DNA of 64,000 nt. Source: Sphingobium yanoikuyae. GTDB lineage: Bacteria; Pseudomonadota; Alphaproteobacteria; Sphingomonadales; Sphingomonadaceae. Position 1 is the stretch's first letter. Each line of letters begins with the position of its first letter. A program made the translations under genes and the position numbers. The stretch is from the NCBI RefSeq assembly GCF_013001025.1, contig NZ_CP053021.1, positions 3,190,001 to 3,254,000 on the forward strand, given 5' to 3'. The notes below the pieces were generated by a model. That model saw nothing but the letters and a program-made list of their open reading frames with translations, had not been told where the DNA came from and made no database searches. Of the stretch, positions 1-8,637 are shown piece by piece.

Positions 1-195
1 CTCTGGTTCACCCTGCGACTGGGCCATGATCGGCACCCTGGCCTGCAGGACGCCTGGAATGCCCATGGCGAAGACGGCTTCGACTTCGAGATTCTCGAAC
101 GACTGAAAGCGGATGATCTCGGCGCCGGCCGCGACCGCCGGTTGAAGGAGCGCCTGCTCCAATGGGCGGAAGAGTTGCAGGCGACGCGGATCTGA
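1..195 (+). CDS. GIY-YIG family protein, C-terminal fragment (cut by window edge)
   Basis: The frame is open from the first base to TGA at 193-195 and encodes 64 residues. The stretch around LQDAWNAHGEDGFDFEILE resembles the C-terminal half of GIY-YIG nuclease-like domains, in which an aromatic/Trp-Asn-x-(H/Y)-G pattern is followed by F-x-F-E-(V/I)-L-E. The catalytic GIY...YIG part lies outside the window, so activity cannot be judged. It is convergent with the HD-GYP gene and ends 20 nt from it. Confidence 0.6.
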   Translation, partial: LWFTLRLGHDRHPGLQDAWNAHGEDGFDFEILERLKADDLGAGRDRRLKERLLQWAEELQATRI

Positions 196-214
196 CCGAG
201 CCGCCCGCCCTGTT

Positions 215-1501
215 TCAGCTTGCGACTGCCAGCAGCTTGGCACTCATCGCCGGCCATTCGCTCATGTCCCATCCTTCGGGCGTCTCGCGGGTAATGATCT
301 GATCCGCGCCGAAGCAATTGCCGAGGTCAATATCCTCGCTCTTCTCGAACGCCCGGTCGGAGAGCGAATAGAAGGGGCGGACCTTGGGCAGGGTCAGGTC
401 ATCGGGATTCTGCTCGACCACGATCGCCAGCCGGTGCGATCGCAGCCGCACCAGCGACCCGATCGGATAGATGCCGACCGCGCGCTGGAACGCCTGAAAG
501 ATTTCCGCGTCGAACAGCGCGCCGCCATCCTCGTCGATCTTCAGCAAGGCGCGCGACGGGTCTTCGCCACTGCGGTGCAAGCGATTGGACGTCATGGCGT
601 CATAGCTGTCGCAGATCGCGGCCATGCGCGCGAACATGCCGATCTGCTCGCCGGCCAGGCCATTGGGATAGCCGCTGCCGTCCAGCCGCTCATGATGGTT
701 GAGGCACACGTCCAGCACTTCCGCCGGCATTTCGCCGCCCAGGGTCAGGAATTCATGCGCCAGCGTGGTGTGGCTCTTGACCACGTCCCACTCCTCCGGC
801 GTCAGCGGCGCATCCTTGTCCCACACTTCCTGCGGCACATGGGCCATGCCCATGTCCATCAGCAGGCCGGCCAGGCCAGCCTTGCGGATATCCTCGGGCG
901 ACAGGTGCATCTGCTGGGCAAGGCCGATCATCAGCGCGCAGACCGACAGCGCATGCTGATACAGATATTCGCCGCTATTCTTCATCCGCGTGATCGCCAT
1001 GAAGGCATGCGGGTTGCGCTGCACGGAGCTGGAAATCTCGTCGACCATGGTTTCCAGCTTGGCCGCCTTCACCGCCTTGCCCAGCCGCACATCCTCATAG
1101 AGCTTGCGCATGGTGCGACCCGACTTGCGCGCCAGCCGCTGGGCATGGACCATCTCGGCGCGGATCGGCAGCTTGTCCTTGGACAGCGGATCGAAGGGAC
1201 GGTCGACCGGCTGGGGCGCGGCGCGGCGCACGATCGTCGGCCCGGCGCGACCGAACACCCGTTCGCGCGGCTCGGCCATCTGCACCACGCGGGATGGCAC
1301 CGGCTGGGCCGGGGCCACATCCGCACCGCGCGACACGTCGATCGTCACCCACTCGACCTTGCTGGCATGCAGGTCCGCCAGTTGCTCGGGATCGTCGAGC
1401 AGCATCTTGCGTTTCCAGAAGGGGTGGGAAAACCACGACCCGTCCAGCTTGTGCAAGAACATCCCCAGTTTCACGTCCTGGGTGCGGATTTTTTTCAACA
1501 T
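215..1501 (-). CDS. HD-GYP domain protein (c-di-GMP phosphodiesterase-like)
   Basis: 428 aa, starting with MLKKIRTQDVKLGMF, a DUF3391-type N-terminus (about residues 1-130). The HD-GYP domain (about 150-340) has the diagnostic HHERLDGSGYPNGL near residue 268. The expected role is hydrolysis of cyclic di-GMP. One oddity: the usual HD metal motif (LLHDIGK) reads LLMDMGM, so the His is replaced by Met while the Asp is kept. Other metal-ligand candidates (YQH, KSH, HHE) are present. It may be inactive or use a different metal arrangement. It is monocistronic, with about 250 nt before the divergent YCII gene. Confidence 0.88.
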   Translation of the reverse strand: MLKKIRTQDVKLGMFLHKLDGSWFSHPFWKRKMLLDDPEQLADLHASKVEWVTIDVSRGADVAPAQPVPSRVVQMAEPRERVFGRAGPTIVRRAAPQPVDRPFDPLSKDKLPIRAEMVHAQRLARKSGRTMRKLYEDVRLGKAVKAAKLETMVDEISSSVQRNPHAFMAITRMKNSGEYLYQHALSVCALMIGLAQQMHLSPEDIRKAGLAGLLMDMGMAHVPQEVWDKDAPLTPEEWDVVKSHTTLAHEFLTLGGEMPAEVLDVCLNHHERLDGSGYPNGLAGEQIGMFARMAAICDSYDAMTSNRLHRSGEDPSRALLKIDEDGGALFDAEIFQAFQRAVGIYPIGSLVRLRSHRLAIVVEQNPDDLTLPKVRPFYSLSDRAFEKSEDIDLGNCFGADQIITRETPEGWDMSEWPAMSAKLLAVAS

Positions 1502-1749
1502 TTATACGGCCCCGTAGTCCCCGCTTTCATTTCGCAGGTCGTGCCTTTCCAAAAGGTTAAGACACATGATCCCGGCAGCAAAAGGGCCGCATCGTTTCAC
1601 CGCATAAACGCGCGCCAACTGCTTGAAAGTCGTCAATTCTCTTCCTGGTTGCGGGAGACGGCACCTCGCGCCGGCCAATGATGTCGATGCGCCTACCGCA
1701 ACCGGCCGTTTTCGCTTATCCTCCTGCGGTCCGGACAGGGAGGCGATCG

Positions 1750-2100
1750 ATGCGCGTGATGGTGCTTGTGAAGGCGACGCAGGACAGCGAGGCAGGCGGC
1801 CCGCCCGACCCGGAGATGATGGCGGCGATGGGCCGCTTCAACGACGAACTGGAAGCGGCCGGCATATTGCGCATGGCCGACGGCCTGCTCCCCTCTTCCC
1901 ATGGCAAGCGTATCGCCTTCGACGGCACCGATCGCCGCGTCATCGACGGCCCCTTTCCCCAGGTCGGCGAACTGGTCGCCGGCTTCTGGCTGTGGGAGGT
2001 GGCCGACATGGACGAAGCGGTCGCCTGGGCGAAACGCTGCCCCAATCCCATGCCCGGCCCCAGCGAGATCGAAATCAGGCCCTTCTACGAATGGGCCTAG
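1750..2100 (+). CDS. YCII-related domain protein
   Basis: 116 aa. The start at 1750 is supported by GGGAGG 6 nt upstream. MRVMVLVKAT... followed by FNDELEAAGIL, a DGPFPQVGELVAGFWLWEVADMDEA-like stretch and an acidic C-terminus IEIRPFYEWA match the small dimeric ferredoxin-like YCII/DGPF family (about 110-130 aa). Members are often encoded near ECF sigma factors, but none is visible here. No catalytic assignment is possible. Confidence 0.85.
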   Translation: MRVMVLVKATQDSEAGGPPDPEMMAAMGRFNDELEAAGILRMADGLLPSSHGKRIAFDGTDRRVIDGPFPQVGELVAGFWLWEVADMDEAVAWAKRCPNPMPGPSEIEIRPFYEWA

Positions 2101-2208
2101 CGCACGCATCCCTTCTGCACGATTGCCGGCTATGCCAGCAATGATTCCAACGTCCCCACACGCGATTATAGCGGTTTCGTCGACCGCATCGGCATCCGCT
2201 TCCACTGA
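2101..2208 (+). pseudogene. possible outer-membrane protein C-terminal remnant
   Basis: Directly after the YCII stop codon the + frame encodes 35 residues ending NVPTRDYSGFVDRIGIRFH. This alternating aromatic/hydrophobic ending is reminiscent of the last beta-strands of outer-membrane barrels (DUF560/SLAM-like). No start codon or upstream part of such a gene remains, so it is either a decayed fragment or chance. Confidence 0.25.
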
Positions 2209-2274
2209 GCGTGGAAATGCGGAGAAGCTCCGGTCGGGCGCAGCCCCGGCACGGCCGGGGCCCGCCCCCCATGC

Positions 2275-3243
2275 TCACGGGTTCCAGGGATTGTGACGAT
2301 CATGCCTGATCCAGCGGGTGCATAGCCATTTCTGTCCCGCCATGACCGGCGCGCCCAGATGCACGGCAGCTTCCGCCGCCTGCCCCTGCGCATCGGTGTT
2401 GCGGAACAGCAAGGCATCGCCCTTCCGCCCCTTCACCGACAGGCCCAGCCGCGGGAAGATCGTTTCCCCGCCGGCATAGCCTTCGTTGAGATAGATCAGC
2501 ATCGTCCATGCCCGCTGGTTGCGGACATGAGGCAGGCAATCATGATGCTGCCGATATTGCTGGCCGACGGCATAGCGCAGCAATGTCAGCGGCTCGCCGC
2601 CCGACAGCATCGTCCCGCTTGCCGCCGCAATCCGCCGGTTGATCGCCTGGATCACCAGATCCTCGCGCGCCGGGCCGAAAATCCCGCCATCCGACGTGCG
2701 GACCGGATGCGGCATGGGCCGGCCACTGCGCGGATCGATCACCATCGCCGGTTCCAGCAGCGCCTGGCCTTCTCTGATGACATGATGGCATTCGTCGCCC
2801 GTCAGGAACTGGCGGAACAGCCGGACATCCCAGCCACCGGCCAGCGCTTCGCCCGCGGGCACGGCCACAGGCGCACCGTCCGGGGCCAATGCCATGCGAT
2901 TGATCAGCGCCAGTTGCTGCTGCGCAACCGGATCCCCCTGCGCCGCAATCTTCAACCGGGCCAGCGCCTCCCTCCAGTCGACCGGCCCGCCGCTGCCATT
3001 GGCGGTCAGCGCGATTTCCATCAGCGCCGCATCGACATGGCCGATCTCGACCGCGCGGCGCAGCAGGCCCCTCGCCCGCTCCAGATCGCGCGCCACGCCA
3101 TGGCCCGCCAGATGCCAGGTGGCGAGGCAGAAGAGCGCATCGACATCGCCCTGCGACGATGCCTGTTCCAGCCGGGCGACAGCCTGCGCCACTTGGCCGG
3201 ATGCGGCCAGTTGCCGGGCATGGGAAACGGTGGGGGAAGTCAT
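2275..3243 (-). CDS. Sel1-repeat / 2OG-Fe(II) oxygenase (prolyl 4-hydroxylase-like)
   Basis: About 322 aa, taking ATG at 3243 in preference to an upstream in-frame TTG. The first ~120 residues are alpha-helical repeats of Sel1/TPR type (ALFCLATWHLAGHGV, ARGLLRRAVEIGH). The C-terminal ~190 residues form a double-stranded beta-helix oxygenase. The iron site is His-x-Asp in YRQHHDC, with a distal His in AVHLGAPV followed by GQKWLCTRWIR, which supplies the 2-oxoglutarate-binding basic residue. Such proteins hydroxylate proline or other residues in proteins, using Fe(II), O2 and 2OG. The substrate is unknown. It lies downstream of the TonB receptor but a terminator separates them. Confidence 0.88.
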   Translation of the reverse strand: MTSPTVSHARQLAASGQVAQAVARLEQASSQGDVDALFCLATWHLAGHGVARDLERARGLLRRAVEIGHVDAALMEIALTANGSGGPVDWREALARLKIAAQGDPVAQQQLALINRMALAPDGAPVAVPAGEALAGGWDVRLFRQFLTGDECHHVIREGQALLEPAMVIDPRSGRPMPHPVRTSDGGIFGPAREDLVIQAINRRIAAASGTMLSGGEPLTLLRYAVGQQYRQHHDCLPHVRNQRAWTMLIYLNEGYAGGETIFPRLGLSVKGRKGDALLFRNTDAQGQAAEAAVHLGAPVMAGQKWLCTRWIRHDRHNPWNP

Positions 3244-3262
3244 GGCCAAGCAGAAAACGAAA

Positions 3263-3286
3263 AGGGCCGGAAGTCAATCCGGCCCT
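3263..3286 (-). terminator. intrinsic terminator of the TonB receptor gene
   Basis: 9-bp arms AGGGCCGGA / TCCGGCCCT with a 6-nt loop. Reading leftward, the stem is followed by a T-rich tail (CCCTTTTCGTTTTC). It lies just beyond the stop of the receptor at 3311. Confidence 0.75.
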
Positions 3287-3310
3287 CTCGCTTACAGCAT
3301 GTCGCTGCGA

Positions 3311-6300
3311 TCAGAACTTGGCGACGGCGCCGATATAGCCATAGCGGCCGCGGACGTCGTAGATGCCCGAACCCGCACCCACGCCGGTCAGGCCGAAGGG
3401 CGGTGCGCGGTTACCGATATTGTCGACACCGACATAGATGTTGAACTTTTCGGTCACGTCATAGCCCATACGTGCGTCATGATAGAAGACGTCGGGATAT
3501 TTCTTGAGCGAGGCATAGTCCGCATTCTGCGGCGGCAGCCCGTTGACCGAGTTATAGTCCTCATAGGTGTTGAGGTACATCTTGTCGATCCAGCGCATCT
3601 GATAGCCGATCGTCAGCTTGCCGAACTTCACGTCGCCGTTGAAGTTGACCTGGTTCTTGGGATCACCCAGTTCTTCCAGGATCTGGTTGCGGAAGCTCGG
3701 ATCAGCCGGATTGAGATATTCGTTCCGCTTGATCATGCGCGTGTAGACCGTCTTGAAACCAGCCGAACCCCAGCTGAAATCATGACGATAGTTGAGTTCG
3801 GCGTTGATGCCTTCCGCGGTCAGCTTCGCATAGTTGAGCGTGGTCTGCTGCAACGAACCCTGAAGCACCTGATAGGCCGCTTCGCCCGACGGACCTTCGG
3901 TCGCGCCGTTACGCGTGAACAGGCCGCAGAACGGATTGTCCAGATTGGGTGCGTCATAGCAGGCGTTCAGGATCTGCTGGGCCGACGGCGCGGTGATGAC
4001 GTCGTCCACCTTGATGTTGAAATAGTCGACCGACAGCGACAGGCCCGGAATCCAGCGGGGCTGCAGAACGCCACCGACAGTCCAGCTGGTCGAGGTTTCT
4101 TCCCGCAGATTGGGGTTACCGCCCGAAATCAGCTCGATCGACGAGGTGTAGACGAAGTCATAGTTGGTCGGCACGCCGGCCGCACGGCAATTGGCCTCGC
4201 GATAGGAGGAACCGGTACCGATGTTGCGCAGCGAGCAGGGATCGTTCGGCGCAGGCGCGAAATTCTGGCTCTGCTCCGAATAGAGATCGACCACGTTGGG
4301 CGCACGGATCGCCTTGTTGTAGGTGCCGCGGAAGCGGATGTCCTGAACCGGGGTCCAGGTCAGTTCCGTGCCCCAGGTGTAGACGGTGCCGGTCGCGCCC
4401 TTATAGTCGGACACGCGGCCCGAGGCATTGGCGGTCAGTTCCTTGAAGAAGGGAACGTCCTTCAGGATCGGCACGCTGATTTCGCCGTACAGCTCCTTCA
4501 CTTCGAACGCCGGGGCGCGGAAGGTCGGGATCGCGTTGTAGAAGGCGTAGCCCTGCTGGGTCAGCTCATCCAGGTCATAATAGACCTTCTCGCGGCGATA
4601 TTCGCCACCGACCGAGAAGCCGACCGGGCCGCCGGGCAGTTCGAACCAGGCGCTGGTGTCGCCCGCCACGAAGCCGGACGCCACGAACTGCTTGATCTTG
4701 CCGGTCGCGACCGTGTCCATCAGCACATAGTTGCGCGCAGCCTGCGAGACCGAGCCCTGGCCGAAGGGATTGATCGGAACGCATGCCGCAATGTCGGCGG
4801 CCAGGATGGCCGCATCCGCGCCATAGTCGACCGTGCCGGCCGGATTCAGCTTCGAACGGCAGACGATGTTGCCGGCGGCGTCGCGGGTGGTGTCGATGCC
4901 CAGCAGGTAGCGCTGGACGTTGACATTGCCCTTGACGACATTCTTCTCGCGATGCTCGCCATAGTTGACGGACAGTTCGTAGTTCCAGTCGTCGTTGAAG
5001 TCGCCGCGGACACCGACGACGGCGCGATAGGTTTCACGACGGATGGCTTCGTCACGAATGCCGAAGTCGACCCAGTTGCGACGCAGGTTGAACCGGAACG
5101 TGCCGGCGTTGATCGCGGCGCGCTGCGCGTCGAGCTGCGCCGCCGTCAGGGCTGCGCCGGTATTGGCGTTGACGGTCGTCGCCAGCAACTGCTGGGTCAG
5201 GAGCGTGCGGGCCTGGTCCGACAGGAACGGGTTGTCGAGACGGATGCGTTCGCGGCCGCCCGGATCGCCCAGCGTCGTGCCCTGCGAGAAGAAGGGACCG
5301 CTCTGCGAACCATAGGCGTCGGCCCGGACATATTTCGCTTCCCAGAAGGGCACAAAGGACGGGCTGAACTCATAATGGCCCATCAGGTTGACCGAAATGC
5401 GTTCCAGATTGGGGCTCAGTGCCAGCAGCTTGCCTTCGCGGCTGCTCGTGCCGTTGCCACCGACATAATTGCCGTTGGGGCCCAGGCCGATGCGCTCACC
5501 GGTCTGCGGCACCAGCGTGCCGTCGGGCTGGAACAGCATGTTGCAGACAAAGGCCGCGCCTACCGCATCACGACCGCAGGCCGCGTTGCCGGCGCTCTGG
5601 AAGATGCCGGTCTGGCCGCCCAGCGAGATGGTGGCCGAACGCACGTCGCGGAAGAACTGGCGATCGAACACGCCGTCCGAACCGTTGGCGGTGCCGGCCG
5701 GGTCGGTGTCGACGACGATGAACGCATCATTCTGGCGCATGGTCGGACGGTTGGAACCGTAGAAATCGTCCGACTGGGCATATTCGACGTTGATCGCGAT
5801 ATTGCCGCGGCCATCGGCGAAATTCTTGCCCGCCAGGATCGAAGCATAGCGGTTGCCGGCATCGCCATATTTGCTCGCGCCATTCTGGCCGCGCACCTGG
5901 ACGCCTTCATAGTCCTGCTTCAGCACGAAGTTGACCACACCGGCGATCGCGTCCGAACCATAGACCGACGATGCGCCACCGGTCATCACGTCGACGCGTT
6001 CGATCAGGTCGGTCGGGAAGGTGTTGGTGTCGGGCGACACGCCGTTCGACAGAACGTCGGAACCGACATGGCGGCGACCATTGACCAGCACCAGGGTGCG
6101 CTGCGTGCCCAGGCCGTAGAGGTCGAGCAGGTTAAGGCCGCGCGTGCCGAGGAAGCGGGTCGAGTTCTGCTGGCTGAAGGTGCTGCGCAGCTGCGGCAGC
6201 TCGTTCAGCGTATCACCGACCGACAGCTGGCCCGTCTCGAAGAACTGCTCGCCCGAAATGGTGGTGATCGGCGCATTGGCTTCCAGATTCGGACGACGAA

Positions 6301-6469
6301 TGCGCGAACCGGTCACGACGATCGACGACGCGACCTCCCCGGTCGCTTCCGGATTGCGATCGGCTTCGGTCGTCTGCGGCGTGGCGCTGCTCCCCTGCGC
6401 CATGGCCCCCGTTGCAAAGGCAAAACTGCCCGCCAGGGCAGTAAATGTCAGAAAGCTATATTTTTTCAC
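3311..6469 (-). CDS. TonB-dependent outer-membrane receptor
   Basis: 1052 aa. An N-terminal signal peptide (MKKYSFLTFTALAGSFAFA... ending AMAQ) is followed by a TonB-box-like IVVTGSRIRR. A plug domain (about 45-200) carries the hallmark TGGASSVYGSDAIAGVVNFVL. The long 22-strand-type barrel ends in aromatic IGAVAKF. It should import a large ligand (siderophore, glycan or similar) across the outer membrane using TonB-ExbBD energy. The substrate cannot be told from sequence. No fur box or riboswitch is evident upstream. It ends about 210 nt from the prophage attachment repeat, so it is the last host gene on this side. Confidence 0.95.
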   Translation of the reverse strand: MKKYSFLTFTALAGSFAFATGAMAQGSSATPQTTEADRNPEATGEVASSIVVTGSRIRRPNLEANAPITTISGEQFFETGQLSVGDTLNELPQLRSTFSQQNSTRFLGTRGLNLLDLYGLGTQRTLVLVNGRRHVGSDVLSNGVSPDTNTFPTDLIERVDVMTGGASSVYGSDAIAGVVNFVLKQDYEGVQVRGQNGASKYGDAGNRYASILAGKNFADGRGNIAINVEYAQSDDFYGSNRPTMRQNDAFIVVDTDPAGTANGSDGVFDRQFFRDVRSATISLGGQTGIFQSAGNAACGRDAVGAAFVCNMLFQPDGTLVPQTGERIGLGPNGNYVGGNGTSSREGKLLALSPNLERISVNLMGHYEFSPSFVPFWEAKYVRADAYGSQSGPFFSQGTTLGDPGGRERIRLDNPFLSDQARTLLTQQLLATTVNANTGAALTAAQLDAQRAAINAGTFRFNLRRNWVDFGIRDEAIRRETYRAVVGVRGDFNDDWNYELSVNYGEHREKNVVKGNVNVQRYLLGIDTTRDAAGNIVCRSKLNPAGTVDYGADAAILAADIAACVPINPFGQGSVSQAARNYVLMDTVATGKIKQFVASGFVAGDTSAWFELPGGPVGFSVGGEYRREKVYYDLDELTQQGYAFYNAIPTFRAPAFEVKELYGEISVPILKDVPFFKELTANASGRVSDYKGATGTVYTWGTELTWTPVQDIRFRGTYNKAIRAPNVVDLYSEQSQNFAPAPNDPCSLRNIGTGSSYREANCRAAGVPTNYDFVYTSSIELISGGNPNLREETSTSWTVGGVLQPRWIPGLSLSVDYFNIKVDDVITAPSAQQILNACYDAPNLDNPFCGLFTRNGATEGPSGEAAYQVLQGSLQQTTLNYAKLTAEGINAELNYRHDFSWGSAGFKTVYTRMIKRNEYLNPADPSFRNQILEELGDPKNQVNFNGDVKFGKLTIGYQMRWIDKMYLNTYEDYNSVNGLPPQNADYASLKKYPDVFYHDARMGYDVTEKFNIYVGVDNIGNRAPPFGLTGVGAGSGIYDVRGRYGYIGAVAKF

Positions 6470-6682
6470 GAAGCTCGGCCCCTGTTAAGACGTACGCGGG
6501 CCCTCTCCCGCGCCGCTGCGCACAGGGTGCCCCAACTGGGACGCAAGACAAGCGATATTGTAATATCCTTGTCACACATTGAAATTTTCGTGAAACATGT
6601 GACCGTCGTGCAACAGCATGACGCGCAACAAAATGTCACGCTCGCGCCCCACCGATGAGCGCGTAAGTCATTATAATTTCAG

Positions 6683-6737
6683 GAAAATGGTGCACCCGAC
6701 GGGATTCGAACCCATGGCCCTCAGATTAGGAATCTGA
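6683..6737. repeat. left attachment site (truncated tRNA-Arg copy)
   Basis: 55 bp identical to 47768-47822. It runs from the bases just beyond the CCA end through the T-arm and variable region to the anticodon stem of tRNA-Arg(CCT). The sequence then diverges into phage DNA (GCAAGTCTG...), so no full tRNA is encoded here. This is the displaced original 3' end of the host tRNA. Confidence 0.93.
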
Positions 6738-6847
6738 GCAAGTCTGTTACCAGACGTCGTATCCTGTAACCATTTCTCCAAAAAACCGCAGATTTCCGCC
6801 ATTCCTTGTTACATGTTGTCTTATGTTGTTACGCCCAATCACGCAAC

Positions 6848-6886
6848 ACCGTATGCCACGCGTATTCTATGCCGCGCATCATACGC
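6848..6886. promoter_or_regulatory. putative integrase arm-type sites, left arm
   Basis: Three GTATGC-like elements: ACCGTATGCCACGC (6848-6861), CTATGCCGCGC (6867-6877) and, inverted, GCATCATACGC (6876-6886). The 14-mer ACCGTATGCCACGC recurs exactly in the right arm at 47684-47697, which is the expected arrangement for tyrosine-integrase arm binding sites. Confidence 0.5.
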
Positions 6887-6951
6887 TTCCCATGAGCATC
6901 AGATTCTCAGGCTGATTGGACCGGGTTCGGGCGCTGATCATAAGTAGGATC

Positions 6952-7356
6952 ATGGACGCCCATGATCCCCTTCACATGCTCGCTGGCACAGGCTGCGACT
7001 GGTCCACCGTCGACGGCTCCGACCAAGACCTCAACGATCGCAGCAACCTATCACGCGACGATTTGGCCGAACTGGGCCTCAGGCTTCCGCGCACCCCCTA
7101 CTCTACCGCATGGTGGCAAACGACCGATGGGCAGGCAGAGCATCTGGACCAGCCCACCTTTACGTCATCGTTCAACAAAGTTCTTTGGTTCGCACTGCGC
7201 GGCCTTGAGGATCAGGCAAGCCTGACGAACGATCGGGCCGAACTGGCTCGCATCGAGGGCGAGCGGGATTATTGGCTAGGAAGAACGGAGACCGACCATA
7301 TTACCGAGACGTTCCGCCTAGCCGATGATCAGGCAGCAAAAGTGGCCAATATTTGA
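6952..7356 (+). CDS. hypothetical phage protein
   Basis: 134 aa from the ATG at 6952; a TTG 36 nt upstream would be an alternative start. It is an acidic, soluble protein (SWSTVDGSDQD-like N-terminus; TDHITETFRLADDQAAK C-terminus) without a recognised domain. It is the first gene inside the left attachment site. It overlaps the 3' end of the convergent YbjQ-like gene by 28 bp. Confidence 0.5.
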   Translation: MDAHDPLHMLAGTGCDWSTVDGSDQDLNDRSNLSRDDLAELGLRLPRTPYSTAWWQTTDGQAEHLDQPTFTSSFNKVLWFALRGLEDQASLTNDRAELARIEGERDYWLGRTETDHITETFRLADDQAAKVANI

Positions 7357-8015
7357 CCAGCGCTCCAACGCCTCAATTCCGCCACGCGATCGTAAGCTTG
7401 CTGAAGTTCGTGCGCTTTCGCGAGTTCGTCGATATGCACAAGGGCTTCAAGGTTTGAGACCAGCGCAGCGGTGCCCTGCATGTTTATGGTCGCAGCGTTG
7501 TTCGCCGTCGTTCCGTAATCGATATCGACGCCGATGATGCAATTTGCTCCCAAAGCCATTGCCTTTTCAACAAGGATGGAGCGGGCTGCGGCCTCTCCCT
7601 TGTTGACCTTGTGGCTCATGCCCGACTTGACGTTCACCGCCCCAGTGAAATCAGAGAATCCCTGACTGAATTCGCTGAAAAATCCCGTTCCGACGGTCAC
7701 ATTTGCGGTGATCATCCCCTTGAAACGGACGTCAATCGATGCCGGAAGCCATGACATCGTGAACATGGGATAATCGACGATCCGCGCTTGGATCATCTCA
7801 AGCTGCTCAGAAATTTTGCGGTCGATAATGATGTAAGCGTCTTGGATCAGGCCGGGACCGCACTTTTCGCAGAGATCGGGATAATTGGCTTCGTGAATAA
7901 AATTTACATAGGCGACCGTTTCAGGTGACTTGCGGGGATTTGGAAGCTTGAAAGTGGAACCCGGCGTAATCGTCGCGTTACAATTCAGGCAAACGTCATT
8001 CATCACTGCCCCCAT
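7329..8015 (-). CDS. zinc-ribbon plus YbjQ/UPF0145-like protein
   Basis: 228 aa from ATG 8015; an internal ATG at 8003 is also possible. The N-terminus has two CxxC pairs (CLNC near residue 8; CEKC near 52), suggesting a zinc ribbon. The middle region (about 95-185) ends in ARSILVEKAMALGANCIIGVDIDYG, closely resembling the C-terminal signature of YbjQ/UPF0145 pentameric proteins. The C-terminus is a short helical tail. The molecular role of this family is not established. It is the last gene of the leftward late operon and probably an accessory gene. Confidence 0.72.
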   Translation of the reverse strand: MGAVMNDVCLNCNATITPGSTFKLPNPRKSPETVAYVNFIHEANYPDLCEKCGPGLIQDAYIIIDRKISEQLEMIQARIVDYPMFTMSWLPASIDVRFKGMITANVTVGTGFFSEFSQGFSDFTGAVNVKSGMSHKVNKGEAAARSILVEKAMALGANCIIGVDIDYGTTANNAATINMQGTAALVSNLEALVHIDELAKAHELQQAYDRVAELRRWSAGQILATFAA

Positions 8016-8066
8016 ACCTTCTAATGTGCAAACATGCTTAAGCGGTTATTGTCACATCGAAAATGT

Positions 8067-8252
8067 TTATTTCGGAATATCGCGACCATGCCGCGCATAA
8101 TGATAGAATCGGAGGCCGAACCACGTGATCGCCATCACGGCGCTGATTGCGGTCAAAATTGGCGTGATCGCACCAGCCCAAGACGCGAACGACATCAATA
8201 TCGGTCCAGCGCCCGCAACGTGATCGACAACCGTCTTCCCGTGGCTAAACAT
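8067..8252 (-). CDS. small membrane protein, holin-like
   Basis: About 61 aa. It starts at ATG 8252 (or GTG 8255), overlapping the stop of the upstream gene. A hydrophobic segment (VAGAGPILMSFASWAGAITPILTAISAVMAITWFGL) could form two short membrane spans, followed by a basic tail YHYARHGRDIPK. Size, topology and position at the end of the late operon fit a phage holin, but no specific family is recognised. Confidence 0.55.
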   Translation of the reverse strand: MFSHGKTVVDHVAGAGPILMSFASWAGAITPILTAISAVMAITWFGLRFYHYARHGRDIPK

Positions 8253-8467
8253 CACAGCAGGTCGCCTGCGCTTTGCTCAATACCCATGGGTGCAAGGATG
8301 ACATTTCTGATTTCCGTTGCACGGTCCGGCGCGACCAGCCCGAAGAGCGAAGCAATACCCAACATGACGGAAAGGTTCCGGCGATTGACGAGCGGCCAGA
8401 CGCGCACGGCAATCTCGGTGAGAGCATGAAGGGCAGCCTTGGCCCAATTGATTGGCTTGGTAGTCAT
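8252..8467 (-). CDS. small membrane-associated phage protein
   Basis: 71 aa with one hydrophobic stretch, NLSVMLGIASLFGLVAP (about 31-47), after a basic N-terminus. It is translationally coupled to the holin-like gene downstream. The start lacks an SD and instead has TAAATA 5 nt before ATG. It is probably part of the lysis or membrane cassette. Confidence 0.55.
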   Translation of the reverse strand: MTTKPINWAKAALHALTEIAVRVWPLVNRRNLSVMLGIASLFGLVAPDRATEIRNVILAPMGIEQSAGDLL

Positions 8468-8472
8468 GCTGG

Positions 8473-8478
8473 TATTTA
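8473..8478 (-). promoter_or_regulatory. TAAATA start box, 71-aa membrane protein gene
   Basis: Coding strand reads ATAAATACCAGC-ATG; gap 5 nt; no purine-rich SD. Confidence 0.55.
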
Positions 8479-8552
8479 TGCCGATCCGCCCGAAAGGTAG
8501 GGCAAGACGAACTGAGTTAGGTTGACCGGCGGACCCATCCGGCTACGCTGAT

Positions 8553-8610
8553 GGTGATCCCGGCGCGCACTCCTTATTCCCCCCCGAATTTTGGTGACGC
8601 CGGGATCACC
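8553..8610. repeat. 13-bp perfect inverted repeat with 32-nt loop
   Basis: Arms GGTGATCCCGGCG (8553-8565) and CGCCGGGATCACC (8598-8610). It lies in the divergent gap between the leftward 71-aa gene and the rightward 58-aa gene. It could be a hairpin in the leader of the + strand gene or a split operator. There is no T-tract, so it is unlikely to be an intrinsic terminator. Confidence 0.5.
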
Positions 8611-8637
8611 TATCCAATGAGAAAAGGGTGGGTCGCA

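Noticed and set aside
2894..6658. 1254-codon open frame on the + strand antisense to the TonB receptor
   Set aside because: Composition (Arg/Val/Asp-rich low-complexity) is that of a mirror frame of a GC-rich gene; the minus-strand frame is an unmistakable receptor with signal peptide.
6683..6737. Second tRNA-Arg gene at the left prophage end
   Set aside because: Only the 3' half is present; the 5' acceptor strand and D-arm are missing, so it is the attachment repeat only.
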